This document shows, one piece after another, positions 47,341-60,137 of a DNA stretch of 64,000 nucleotides. Positions within the stretch are counted from its first letter, which is position 1, and each line of letters starts with the position of its first letter. Origin of the DNA: Welwitschia mirabilis (lineage: Eukaryota > Gnetophyta > Gnetopsida > Welwitschiales); contig JBOZIK010000001.1 of the NCBI GenBank assembly GCA_051453625.1, forward strand, positions 107,053,474 to 107,117,473. The letters are read 5' to 3'. The notes below the pieces were generated by a model, which saw nothing but the letters and a program-made list of their open reading frames with translations, was not told where the DNA came from and did no database searches. The position numbers and the translations under genes were made by a program.

Positions 47341-48360
47341 TGCTTTGAATGTTGTTATAGAACTTAAAGAAGGTAATTTTTTTAATAAATAAAAAATTCA
47401 TAGTTAACTAAGCATAAGATCAAATTATATGAATAATTAGTTATGAAATAGAGCTTGATTAAAGATCATAAGAAGTAAAAAAATTGATGTATAGTCAACA
47501 AAATATCATATGAAGGTCAATAACATGTTGCACAAAGTTTTGAACTCATCATCTAGTGGTCAATTATATAAGGAATGATAAAGCAATTGATATCAAAATC
47601 AAGTAGTTACCTAATTCTCCTAAGGGATCAATTACATGATCATTTCAAATTTAAAATTGTTTTAATCAAAGGTATACCATTTTAAAACAAGAGTTGAGTA
47701 GTTAAGAGGTCAACCTAATTTTTTCAAGAATTCGACTACCATGCACTTGGCTATCATTATAGGTAGACATTGAGAACTAAATATGATTGTTTTTAAAATA
47801 TCTTAAATGGTTAAATAATTGGTTTAGCCTTTCTAATATTCATATCTCTTAAAAAATTAATATACGATATCTAATATTTATTTAGTATAAATCAAAATAC
47901 TATTGTGTAGATAAAACACTTTTACATCTTTAACTATTGGGATTATGTTAGAAGTTGCATTATTTCTATCTTTTTTCACTTACTACTCTTTAAATACTAT
48001 ACTATTGTAAATTATAACTAAAGTTTTTTATAGCTATTTAAAGTATAATTATTCCATAATCTTCTATTTTATAGTTAAAGATTCATAGAAATTCTTGTTG
48101 GAGTGTTGCAAGGCCTTCACTTATTACTAAAGTGAAAATAGGCTTGTCTTCTATTTTTTGTATGGTTTTATTTGTTTTATGCANNNNNNNNNNTTAATTT
48201 ACTATTATTCCTAATGTTACATATTTGATAACTTAAATTACATAGTGTAATTATTACAATTTATTATACATTACAATGTGTTTTTTAAGCTCTTAAAATC
48301 TAACATCACTCATACCTATCATATTCACTCCTCTCCTATCTAATAGCTAGTCATAACACA
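47341..48360 (+). repeat. copia 3' LTR
   Basis: Homologous to 39843-40876 over its length, including a 10-N gap at 48184-48193. It ends near CATAACACA. The two LTRs differ at many positions, so the insertion is old. No convincing target-site duplication could be read at the boundaries chosen. Confidence 0.75.
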
Positions 48361-48744
48361 TGAACCATAAAATTGAAATTTTAGTTAATTATGATAAAGA
48401 TATCTATAGAGATTAAAGACATTTACTACATGTAAAGATGTCTATAAAGGTTAAAGATATCTATAAGACATTTAGTAAGTCTTTAAAGTGAAATTTAAAA
48501 CTCATGTCTTAATTAGTATGATGTATTTTAAGAACTTATAGTTAAGATCTCTATATTAAGTAAAGATATCTGTTATACCTTCAAGTGTTTATAGAATAGA
48601 ACATGTCTTGACTAAATCAAATGACTTTTATTAAAAGATATCTATAGGTTTCAAAGACATCTAAAGATCCATTCAGACATCTATAGAATAAAATATGTCT
48701 TAACTAATTTGGAGAGATTTAACATAAGACATCAGTTATAGTTG
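48361..48744. repeat. host DNA with recurring AGATATCTATA motif
   Basis: Words such as AAAGATATCTATAGAG, AAAGATGTCTATAAAG and AAGACATTTA recur about ten times in 390 bp. The same wording resumes at about 60143-60330 on the far side of the T2 block. T2 therefore inserted into this degenerate short-motif repeat. Confidence 0.6.
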
Positions 48745-48749
48745 AAGAC
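48745..48749. repeat. target-site duplication, left (AAGAC)
   Basis: AAGAC directly precedes the outer LTR start TGTTGCAGTG and is repeated exactly at 60138-60142 after the opposite outer LTR. A 5-bp duplication is what Ty3/gypsy integrases make. Confidence 0.75.
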
Positions 48750-49885
48750 TGTTGCAGTGTATATTTATGCAAATGTTTATACTCAAAGAGATCCTATCAT
48801 TTAAAAATGAAATAGATATATTACATAGTACAACACACTAGTATAGTTGGGAGTGAACCTAAACATTTTATCTTATTGAACACTTACGAAAGAAGAATAA
48901 GGATTGATTTTCATCAAAGTAAAGTAACCGAAATTAAAGAACTATGTATAAAATAAAGATGTAATGCAAATGCAAATTCAACCTAATCTAAATGCAATGC
49001 AAAATGAATCTAAACTACTTGCTTTCATCCTTAACAAAGGTTACCCTTAATACCTATATCACTTAAGAAATTATTACCAGATTAAGGGAAACATAAACCA
49101 TAAAGGACATTTACCAAACTAAACATTTACCAAACTAACATGTGTAAAAGAAAAATAGAGTTTTATATTAAAAGGAATCAAACATCTACATTACAAAACA
49201 ATCGGGCCTCAATGAAGGATGCACAACCCTTCATCAAGGGAACATCTTTCTACAACACTCAAGATGGATTTGTTATTCTTCGATCTCCTGTCACGAGAAT
49301 TTTTAGTACAACAAAGATAGAGAGAAGAGTCAAACGCAGGTCCAGGGAAAGGGTGAAGGAGGTGTGGGGGTGGTGTAGAGGGGGAGGTAAGGGGAGGATG
49401 TGTTTCTTACTTATAGGATAATACATTAGAAAAAAAATAATAAAGGTTCTCCAAATACGATCCATTATAGAAAAGAAATAGACAAAACAATCAAAGGTTA
49501 GCTATCAAAGTCAGTTATAGTGGTTATCCTAACTGTCATCTAGATGACATAAGGTATGATAGCTCATTACAAAAGATAACTCATTAGATGATTCAAAAAT
49601 ATGTCAGCAATCCATACTAGCATTGAAATGTGTCATCATCCTACATGTTATGGTGATAATATAGGGGACAACAATATTTTTTAATCATTTTATTAAGGAG
49701 AAGCTAGTATTTCTGCCATATCAAAATATCCTTTAAATTCCTTAAATCATGCTAAAAAATTGGACATTTTTGAGATCTTTTATTGATTCTCCAAAAATCC
49801 TCAGAATTACATCTAAACCTATACAAATGTTCTACAAAATAACTCATAAAACCCCATCAAATATCCATAAATTGGTAGTGCAACA
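48750..49885 (-). repeat. T2 LTR A (3' outer LTR)
   Basis: It opens TGTTGCAGTG and ends TAGTGCAACA, giving inverted ends. It aligns with LTR B (53209-54291) and LTR C (59054-60137). Motif copies of the GTCATCC...GGATGAC type lie at about 49520-49560 and 49632-49672. A purine-rich tract on the minus strand (AAGTGGAAAAATA) touches its right end, so it is a 3' LTR. The 93-codon plus frame at 49140-49421 lies inside the LTR and is not a gene. Confidence 0.85.
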
Positions 49886-52800
49886 TATTTTTCCACTTGG
49901 ACTTTATTAGCCTTTGACAAAAGCCAAACGAATAATCATGAACGCGAGCCAATTTATCTTAAAAAATAAATTTAAAAATTATAATACAGATTTATAAAGC
50001 ACATCACATAAAATAATAAATAATGCATAATGTGTTTGGAGTAAAAATTTTTAAAATGTTAACTCATGAAAGCTTTAAAATAATTAAATAATTTTTGAAA
50101 ATGAGTTATGAAAATGGGTCCTACTCCTCCTAAGAAAAATAATATGTCCCATATTAACTAAGAAAGAAAAAATAATAGATGGAACTGAGAAGGCAGATGA
50201 GAGATGTTATTGAATTTGTATAACTTAATAAATGAAGTGTAAAGCTAAGTAAAGAAATGTTACATTTGAAAATATAGGTTAAAAAAATATTCTAATAAGT
50301 AAATAAAATGTTTCATCATAAAATGATTATGAGCAGAGTTGAGAAACTTCAAAATATTAAAAATAAATGTCACAAAATTATTTAAGAAAGAAATCAACTG
50401 TTTATTAAAAAATAAGTAAGGAAAGCATAAAATGATAAAAAAAATACAGAAATGACTTTGAAATAACTAATCAATCCAAAAAAGAAAACAAAAAGAATGG
50501 ATGTAAGAAAACATAAAGAAGATAGACTATATATCCAAAGTTTTAACCTAGCAGTCTTATATGAAATAAATTATAACATCACTTGATTTTAAAATGCATG
50601 ACTTAATATATAAAAAAATTCTATTTGATGAGGCAATGGTTATAACGATGATAAAATAAAATGCTTTAAATAATGAATGATTAGATCAAAGAGTTTTTCA
50701 AAAATGAACTCACCTATCAACATCTCAAAACAAACACCAAAATCTCAAAAAATGAATTGATCATGTAGAAAGACTAAAAGTATAGGAAATAAGCCATGCC
50801 TTTGATGACACCAAGGATACCACTAATTCCATAGCCTTCAAGTTTTTATTATTTTACTATCCATGATGAGAAGAGTATAACCATAGTCATAAAAGTAAGG
50901 ATGCATCTGACCCATTAGTGGAGCTTCCATAGCTATTATATTACACTGCCAAAGACTCCTCTCAAAAATATTTATCCCAATATACTTGTGATAGGACATT
51001 ATGGTAACCATGTTTTTGAAATATCTCAAATATAAAACATCATGGTTTTATTTATCTTTTTTTTTTCATATTTACAATACAAACTAATGAAAACATTTCA
51101 TATGAATAAACACTCCAAAAGACAAAGGAAAAGTCATAAGATGAAGATAGAAAAGAACATCCTTAAACAATATAAAAATTTTTCACCATTGAGAAAAACA
51201 TCAAAAATAAAGCATATTCCTTTAAATTGAAGTTCATAAATGTGTGAATATTTTAATATTAATTCAATCCAATCTTACAATTCCAAAATGCTCAAGTCAA
51301 AAGTCTAGTCATGGAAATGAATACATAAGTCATGTTTGATAGATGATCAAGTAATGTCATAATTGCCTCTAAAGGAAAAAGCTAAGGAAAAATTCAAATG
51401 GTTGTTTAAATAATTTCAGTTATTGTCCATTAAATTTTTAAAATTTTTAAGTGGTTAAATCAAAAATTTTAACAGAGCCATCAAAATGTGTTTTCTCAAA
51501 ATAATAGAAAACCAAAATCACTAATAGATATACTTCTTATCATCTATATGACAGAGAGGATGACATCAATTAAAAGTAAAAATACAAAATAAAAGTCTAG
51601 TAAAAAATTAAGGGCATAAAATTAAAACAGAAACTGTTATCCTGACTATCATGGGAATAATAAAAAGGACAACATACATAGAAAACCAAAATAAAAAGCT
51701 TTAAATAAAATCAGAGTCAAATTTAAAAAGAAAATACCAAAACCAAAAAATTTTATTTAAATCCTAAAATATATTCAAAACTTTTATTGAAAAGTAAAAA
51801 AATGGAAGGATTTGTTTTTCATTATTTTTAGAGAAATAAAGCCCAAGCCAAATGTTTAGCAATTAATAAAACATAAAATGTATGCAATCATTTTTAAGTA
51901 AAATCAATTGGAAGAGGAGAGAATAAAAAGATAAAACTTTGATAGCACAAACTTCAAAATTCAAATAATTCATAAAGAAGTGATAAGTGTCATTGAAAAA
52001 TAATCTCCTATGAAAACTTTATGAATCCTAATAATTATTATAAAAAGCATGTTAAAAGGGTCTTAAAGAAAGTTTCCAAGATGATTTTAAAGGTTATTTA
52101 GAATGTTTTCTATCATTTGATTCAAGACATGGATTTTTATTAAGAATACAAGCTTTTTCTGATTTGCATGAGCACATGACATTTTGTTTCCACAAGAATT
52201 AATAGCAATATAAGAGATAAAAGATTCACATAACTCACAGAAAAACAATCTCTTATCAAACTTATAATATAAAGGATTTGAAACACAAATTACATTTAGA
52301 GCTTGCTATTGAACATAGGAGGTATTTTTTGAAATCCAAAGGATTTGTTAAAAACTTCTTAGGGTGAGTAACTAAGATAGGTTTTACATACCTAAGAGTT
52401 CCAAATATTTCAAATCTTGTTTTTAAAAAGAATAATCATTGAAAGTGTAAGGTAGAGTTGGATTTGCATAAGAGAACAAGATATTACTTCTTATAGCACA
52501 TTAAGTTTTCAGAGGAAAGGATTTTGAGGTTTTTGAAGTTGAGTACTTAAGATGCGGTGGTTCATTACTGTTAAGGATAAAGATGTGGTTTGGAGAGTTA
52601 CTTAATTGAATTCTTCCTTTATTGATTATGTATCCCTATTCTTTATTATTAATTGTATCTTGCTCTTCCTTTTTGTTTTGTTGAGGATTATTTTTCTTTT
52701 CTAAGTTGGTGAATTCCTCAAAAAGATCATCATAGAAATTATAGAAAGGCAAGCTTTTATTATTTTCATTATGTGATGAAAGATGTTTTGATATTTCTTG

Positions 52801-53208
52801 ATTTGATTCCTCTTCCTATTTGAATAATTCTGTTAACTCTAAACTAAAATATTCATTTAAGTTATTGTTACTGAGTTGATTCTTTTCTNNNNNNNNNNNN
52901 NNNNNNNNNNNNNNNNNNNNNNNNNNNNNNNNNNNNNNNNNNNNNNNNNNNNNNNNNNNNNNNNNNNNNNNNNNNNNNNNNNNNNNNNATGTTTTGATAT
53001 TTCTTGATTTGATTCCTCTTCCTATTTGAATAATTCTGTTAGCTCTAAACTAAAATATTCATTTAAGTTATTGTTACTGAGTTGATTCTTTTCTATTAAT
53101 CTTTTTTTAGTATTTATCTTTATTAATCTCATAAGTTTGGCCTCTTTTAAAGGTGGAATTCCTTTGTCTTATAAAGTATGTAAAAACAAGGGATATGGTC
53201 TAATATTT
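49886..53208 (-). other. T2 internal region 1
   Basis: Homologous to about 54292-57565 of internal region 2: a long non-coding spacer, then the end of the unknown reading frame (about 52500-53208). No RT, RNase H, integrase or protease motif was found on either strand. A 100-N gap (52889-52988) is flanked by a 106-bp duplicate with one mismatch. The homology stops at 53208, where LTR B begins directly; the leader, primer-binding site and start of the reading frame are missing. Confidence 0.7.
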
Positions 53209-54291
53209 GTTGTAGTGTGTATTTATGTAGATGTTTATACTCAAAGAGACCTTGTCATTCACAAATAAAATAGGTATATTACATAATACAACATACTAGT
53301 ATAGTTGGAAGTGAACCCAAATGTCATATCTCTTTAAAGACTTATGGGATAAGAATAAGAATTGATTTTCATCAAAGTAAAGTAAACCAACTTAAATAAC
53401 TATGCAAAAAATAAAGATGAAATGCAAATGCAAATGCAACTTAACCTAAATTCAATACAAAATAAATCTAAACTACATACTTTTAGACTTAAGAAAGGCT
53501 ACCCTTAAAACCTATATCACCCAAGAAATTATCAGTAGATTAAGGGTAACATAAACCATAAGGGACATTTACCAAACTAACATGCACAAAAGAAAAATAG
53601 AGTTTTCTACTAGAAGGAATCAAACATCAGGGTTATAAAATAGTCATGCCTTAATGGAGGATGCAAAGCTCTCCACCAAAGAAATGTATTTCTGCAATAC
53701 TTAAGATGCATTTCTTGCCCTTCGATCTCCTATCACAAAAATTTTTGATACAATGAAGATAGAGAGGAGAGTCAAAGGGGGCCTTATTTATAAGATTACA
53801 GACTAGAAAACAAAAATAGAAGGCACTACAATACATGCTTTTTTATAGATAAGAAATGAACGAAATGGTTAAGGGTTGACTATCAACGTTGGTTATAATA
53901 TCAGTGTTGTCCTAACTATCATCCAGATGATGATAAGAATGATAGCTCATTATAAAAGATTACTTACTAGTGTCTGAATAGATGAATTAGTAGTCCATAT
54001 CGGCATCTAATAGTTTCATCATCCTATCTTTTATGAGGACAATATAGGTGACAATCATCTTCTTTATTTGTCTGAGTGAGGAGAAGCTAACATTTTCCAT
54101 CAGTAATCTTCCTCTATAGCCATGGGTAATATAATGTGCCTTAAATGCCTTGAATATTACTAAAAATTATACATTTTCAAGATCTTTTATTGATTCTTCC
54201 AAATCCTCAAAATTACACCTAAACCAATGCAAATGTCCTGAAAAATAGCTCATAAAACCCCATTAAATAACTACAAATTAGCAGCCCAACA
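53209..54291 (-). repeat. T2 LTR B (middle LTR)
   Basis: It starts TGTTGTAGTG and ends CCCAACA, 1083 bp, homologous to LTRs A and C. On its right it is touched by a polypurine-like tract (AAATAGAGGGCTA on the minus strand), as a 3' LTR would be. On its left, where a primer-binding site is expected, it joins the internal sequence CTAATATTTG directly. It is thus shared by two internal regions. Confidence 0.85.
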
Positions 54292-56930
54292 TAGCCCTCT
54301 ATTTAGCCTTTGTTAGTCCCTAATAAAAACTAGATGAAAAATCATAAATGCAAGCCAATTTATTTAATAAAAATTAATCTAAAAATTATAAAATAGGCTC
54401 ATAAAACACATCACATAGATAAATAATATGTAATGCATAATGTGAATGAAAATTTTAAAATTATATCTCATGAAAAATTTGAATAACTCAAAAATTTAAA
54501 AATGAGTTATGAATTATGTCATGTTTCCCTTGAGAAAATAATACATCCTATATTAAATAATAAAGTAAAAAAGGAAATTAAGAGTGGGAAGGTAGATTAT
54601 GAATGTTTAGGAACTTGGACAACTTCCTAAATTAAGTGCAAAGTTAAGTAAGAAAATGTCATATTTGAAAAATATAGATGTATGAAATATTTTAACAAGC
54701 AAAGAAAATGTTTTGTCATAAAATAATTACGAGTAGCATTGAGCAACTCCAAAATACTAACAATAAATAGCACAAAATTATTAAGAAATTTATTCAAGCA
54801 AGAAATTAAGTTTTTTATGGAAAATTAGCAAGGAAAACATGAAATATTAAGGTTCTAAAAGGATAAGAAAATATAATAATGACTTTGAAATAACTAAAAA
54901 TATAGCAATGAATTTGAAATAACTAATCTAACAACAAAAGAAAACAAAAAGAATGGATAGATGGTAACATAAACAAAAGATAGTCAACCTATTTGAAATT
55001 TTAACCTAATAGACTCCCATGAAAGAAATCATAAGATCACTTAATTTAAAAATGAATGAGTTGACATATAAAAAAATTCATTCAATAAGACAATGGTTAT
55101 GACAATGCTAGAATAAAATGCTTTAAACAATGAACGACTAGACGAAAGAGTTACTCAAAAATGAACTCATCTATCAACATCTTAAAACAAACACCTAAAT
55201 CTCAAGAAATGAAATGATCATGTAGAAAGACTAAGAGTCTAAGAAACATGTAATGCCTCTAATGATACTAGGAACACTATTAATCCCATAGCCTTTAAGT
55301 TTTTATTATTTTATTATCCATGATAAGGGGAGTACAACCATAGTCAAAGAAGTAAGAATTCATAAAGCATGGCCAAATGACCTCCTATTGGAGTTGCCCA
55401 TAGCTATCATATTACACTACCAAACACTTTTGTCAGAAATATTTTTCCTAATGTACTTATGATAGGATATCATGGTGGCCATGTTTTTAAAATATCTTAA
55501 TTATATAACATTATATTCTCTCTTTTTTTCTTTTTTTCTTTTTTTATATAAAAGAAAATATTTCACATGATAAAATACTCCAAAAGACAAAGGTGAAGTA
55601 ATAAGATGAAGATAGAAAAGAACACCCTCAAATAATCTAAGAACTTTTCACTGTTGTGAAAAATATCAAAACTAAAGCATCTTCCTTTAACTCAAGTTCA
55701 TAGATGTGTGAATGTCTTAAGATTGGATGACCACTTTAAAATGCCCAAGTTAAAGAATAGTCATGGAAAGAAATTCAAAGTCAAGTCTAAAAGATAATCA
55801 AGTAATGCCATAATGACCTTCAAAAGAAAAATCTAAGAGAAAATTTAGACATTTAATCAAATATTTACAGCCTTTATTCATTAATGTTCTGAAATTCTTA
55901 AGTGATCAAGTTAGAAATCTTAACAGATCCATCAAAATGTATTTTTCAAAACAAAAAAACAAGAAATAGTTAACAATTATCCTTCTTATCATCTAGATGA
56001 CAAAGAGGATGATAAAAACTAAAATTAAAAAACAAAGAAAAAAGTCTAGCAAAACACTTAAGGCATAAAATTAAAATAGAGAGTATTGTTCTAACTATTG
56101 TGGGGACAACAAAAAGACAAAACACCTAGAAAACCAAAACAGAAAGCTAAAAATAAAATCAAAGTTAAAATAAAAAAGGAAACACTAAAGCTAGAAAATT
56201 TTATTTAAATCCTAAAATCTATTCAAAACTTTTATTAGAAAAAACAAAAACGAAAGGATTTATTTTGCATTATTTTTAGAGAAATAAGGTCCAAATCAAA
56301 TAATTAATAAAGCATAAAATATATGTAATAATTTTTAAGTAAAATTAATTAGAAAAAGATATAATAAAAAGGTAAAACTTTAATAGCATAAATTTTAGAA
56401 TTCAAATAAGAGATAAAGAAATGATAAGCATCATTGACAAATAATTTCTTATGAAAACATTATGAATCTTGAGTATCATTATAAAAATCATGTGAAAAGG
56501 ATCTTAAAGAAAGTTTCCAAGATGATTTTAAAGGTTCTTTAGAATCGTTTCTATCATTTAATTCAAGACATGGATTTTTAGTAAGAAGATAAGGCTTTTT
56601 CGATTTACATGATCACATGACATTTCATTTCCATAAGAATTAATAGTAATATAAGAGAGAAAAAATTTATATACCTTGTAGAAAAATAATCTCTTTAACG
56701 AACTTATGATATAAAGGATTTAAAACATAAATTACATTTAAAGCTTGATATTGAACATGGGAGGTACTATTTGAGATCTAAGGATTTTTANNNNNNNNNN
56801 NNNNNNNNNNNNNNNNNNNNNNNNNNNNNNNNNNNNNNNNNNNNNNNNNNNNNNNNNNNNNNNNNNNNNNNNNNNNNNNNNNNNNNNNNNTGAACATGGG
56901 AGGTACTATTTGAGATCTAAGGATTTTTAA
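54292..56930 (-). other. T2 internal region 2: non-coding spacer
   Basis: AT-rich spacer of about 2.6 kb with a T/C tract at 55527-55550. The part at 55319-55530 matches 1577-1800 of T1. Motif copies of the GTCATCC type lie at about 55979-56012 and 56085-56115. A 100-N gap at 56791-56890 is flanked by an identical 39-bp duplicate. No pol motif is visible. Confidence 0.6.
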
Positions 56931-56939
56931 GAAACTTCT

Positions 56940-57500
56940 TAGGGTGAGTGATTAAGATAGGTTTTACATATCTAAGAAGCTCTTTAACATTTATTTTTGA
57001 AAAGAATAATCATTAAAAGCACAAGGTAGTGTTGGATTCATAAAAGAAAAAAAGATGTTACTTATTTTAGCATATGAAGATTTCAAAGGAAAGGATTGGA
57101 GGATTTTTGAAGTTAAGTCCTTAAGATGATGTGACTCATTACTTTTAAGAACAAATATGGGGTTTGGAGAGTTACTTAATTGAATTCTTCCTTTTGTAAT
57201 CATATCTCTTTCTTCTTTATTATTGATTGTATCTTGTTCTTCTTTTATTTTATTGAAGATTATTTTTTTTAGTAAGTTAGTGGATTCCTCAAAAAGATCA
57301 TTAAAAAGACTATAGAAAGAAAAGCTATCATTGTCTTAATTATGTAATGAAATATTTTCTAAAATTCCTTGATTTAATTTCTCTTCCTCTTTTGATAATT
57401 CTGTTAACTCTAAATTGTAATCCTTATTTGAGTTATTGTTACTAAATTGATTCATTTTATTAATTTTATCTTAGTACTTATCTCTATTAATCTCATAAGT
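56940..57500 (-). pseudogene. downstream part of T2 unknown reading frame
   Basis: After the stop near 57506 the minus strand continues in other frames with protein-like, acidic and Asn/Lys-rich sequence. Examples are TELSKEEEKLNQG and SLFNDLFEESTNLLKKI (about 57260-57400) and, at 56991-57203, the 70-codon stretch ending FMNPTLPCAFNDYSFQK. This is probably one ancestral protein with the frame at 57506-58255, broken by frameshifts. The family is not recognised. Confidence 0.4.
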
Positions 57501-57505
57501 TGAGC

Positions 57506-58255
57506 CTATCTTAAAGGTGAAATTCCTTCATCATTATAAAGTATATTAAAAGAAGGAATATGATCTAATATTTCAATGTCATAATCATCTTTGTCTTTAC
57601 CATTCTCATCATCTTATTGCATGTTATTCAATTCATTAGATTTGTTAGATGAAGAAATACTATCATAATGTCTATTATAGATTAAAGAATTTTCAGATTT
57701 TTCATGAATGTATTCTTCATTTGATAAATAAATTTTATGAATATAGGTTAACAATTCAATATCATCATCTAATGAATGATCATCCTCACCTTTATTATTG
57801 AAAGATACAGTTAAATTGTTGTTGTCTCCCTTTTGCTTATCTTCTAAATTTTGTAATAGCATTTATTGCAAGATTTTAATCAAATTTTCTAGTTTGTTAT
57901 TGGTATTTTATATACTTTTGTTGATATTTTTTAGACTTTTCTTCATTTCATCAATTATTTCTTTCTTGTAGTAGTTCATGAGAGATAGATAAGATGGATA
58001 AAAGTGATAATATGAGGTTGAATCCCTAATATTTTCATTGTCATTCTTATATGAAGTTCGAAAAGGAGAGGGAGAATAATAAGATGGTTGAAAAGAGAAA
58101 TGGGCCTAATTCCTACTCTTAACATCATTTTGTATTGTTATCCCTCTTTCTGCAAGAAGTTCTCAAAGTGTTTTCTTTCTATTATTCTTAAAGTTTTTTA
58201 AGTTTCTTCTCCTTTCAGCAAGAATTTTCCCAAGGGTTCTTGTATCACTATTCAT
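57506..58255 (-). pseudogene. T2 unknown reading frame in gag position
   Basis: From ATG 58255 (MNSDTRTLGKILAERRRNLK) the minus strand can be read in one frame for 250 codons with only about five stops, to TAG at 57506. Visible segments are a Ser/Tyr-rich stretch (FQPSYYSPSPFRTSY), a probable coiled coil (IIDEMKKSLKNINKSI, then LENLIKILQ) and an acidic stretch (GEDDHSLDDDIELL). It is the first coding sequence after the leader, where gag should be, but shows no gag block and no zinc knuckle. It does not resemble the T1 gag. It may be a highly diverged gag or a family-specific protein. Confidence 0.5.
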
Positions 58256-59030
58256 AATTAAGAAGAATGAGAAAAAAATAAGTTAATTCAAGATGAAGAT
58301 AACTACACAGTGATGGTTAAAATTTTCTTTTTTAATGTTTTAACAAAAATGAATTTGGAAAAAATATTATATGCACCTAGATATTATATTCTTGACTCTA
58401 TTTCTAAGCCAACCAATCCTTCTCTAATACTTTCTTTTATCAGTAGCCCTTTGTCTTTGATATTTTGTTTTTTGGATCATCCATATCACAATATCCTACA
58501 ATCCAAAAATAATAGAAAACAAAATAAACAATAATAAAATGTCATCCTATTTGTCATGAGGATGACAGAGGGGACAACACATATAGAGAACAAAGAATAG
58601 AAATTTAATAGAGAAAAAAGCTAAAAACTAGAAAAACATGCATAGGTTGTCATTCTTCTTGTCATGCAGATGACGCAGGAGATGATAAAATTATTATTTT
58701 TCTAAAAAAACTACAATGTGAAATTCAAAAATAGAAGATAAAAGAACAAAAAAACAAGCGGTCATGCACCAAGAACCAAAAAACTGAAAAAATGAAAATC
58801 AAGCACTCAAAAACTAACAAAACAAAAAAATAAAAACTAAGAATTAAAAAAACTAAAAATATTAAAAAAATGAAAATCAAGAATCAAAAAATCGAAAAAC
58901 CAAAAAATATGAAACTAAAAATAGAAAATGTATGGCTTTAATTAAAATATAATGTTGCTATGGATAAATAATCAAATGAAAATTTGATATACTTACCTGA
59001 ATGATGATAATCCTTGTTCTCCTTAGCAGC
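58256..59030 (-). other. T2 leader with A-rich repeat
   Basis: Untranslated leader. It contains two clear GTCATCC...GGATGAC motif copies (58541-58580 and 58648-58690) and an A-rich degenerate repeat at 58735-58930, built from phrases like AAAAACTGAAAAA and ATGAAAATCAAG. The plus frame at 58310-58534 is not supported as a gene. Confidence 0.55.
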
Positions 59031-59053
59031 CTTCCCTAACAATAATGGCAATT
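59031..59053 (-). other. primer-binding site of T2
   Basis: The minus strand reads TTGCCATTATTGTTAGGGAA next to LTR C, a decayed tRNA-Asp type site (TGGCGCCGTTGCCGGGG). It shows that LTR C is the 5' LTR and that T2 belongs near Athila/Tat elements. Confidence 0.75.
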
Positions 59054-60137
59054 TATTATGATTTGTATTTATGAAAATGTTTATACTCAAAGAGATCTTA
59101 TCATTCACAAATAAAATAAATATATTATGTAATACAACATACTAATATAGTTGGAAGTGAAGTTGAATGTCATATCTCATTAAAGACTTATGAGAGAAGA
59201 ACAAGAATTGATTTTCACCAAAGTAAAGCAACCAAACTTAAAGAACTATGTATAAAATAAATATGTAATGTAAATCCAAATGCAATCTAACCTAAATGGA
59301 ATATAAAATTAATTTAAATTACTTGCTTTCAGTCTTAAGAAAGGCTAATCTTAAGACCTATATCATACAAGAAATTATTACTAGATCAAGAGCAACATAA
59401 ACCATAAAGGAAAAATACCAAACTAACATGCACAAAAGAATAATAGAGTTTTATATTAAAAGGAATCAAACATCTAGGTTACAAAACAATCGTTCCTCAA
59501 TGAAGGATGCACAACCCTCCACCAAAGAAACATCTTTCTACAACACTTAAGATGGATATTCCATCCTTAGATATCCTGTTATAAGAATTTTTGATGCAAC
59601 AAAGATAGAGAGGAGAGCTGAAGGGGACTTATTTATAGGATTATAGTCTAGAAAATGACAAATAGAAGGCACTGTAATATGCGTTCTTTTACAAATAAGA
59701 AATAGCTGAAACAATTAAGGATTGGATATCAGAGTCAGTTACAATATCAGTATCATCCTAAATATCATCTAGACAATGATAGCAATAATATCTCATTATG
59801 AAAGATTACTCATTAATGTCTTAGTAATCAACTTAGCAGTCCATGTTAGCATCTATTATTATCATCGTCCTGCTTGTCATGGGGATGATAAAGGGGATGA
59901 TAGTATTCCTTGTTTTTCTAAGTGATAATAAGATAGTAGTTTCCATTAGTAATCTTCCTCGATACCCATGAGTATCAAAATGTTCCTTGAATGTCTTGAA
60001 TCTTGTTAATAATTGCATGTTTTTGAGATCTTTTGTTGATTCTCTAAAATCCTTAGAATTGCATCTAAACCTGTGCAAATGTCTTATAAAATAGCTCATA
60101 AAACCCCATCAAATAATAACTAATTGGTAATAAAACA
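59054..60137 (-). repeat. T2 LTR C (5' outer LTR)
   Basis: 1084 bp, aligned with LTRs A and B. The expected TGTTG start is decayed to TATTATG, and the end is AAAACA. It holds motif copies at about 59753-59790 and 59861-59900. Directly followed by AAGAC, the duplicate of 48745-48749. Confidence 0.85.

Noticed and set aside
49140-49421. 93-codon plus-strand frame rich in Arg
   Set aside because: Lies wholly inside T2 LTR A; the matching part of LTRs B and C does not keep the frame.
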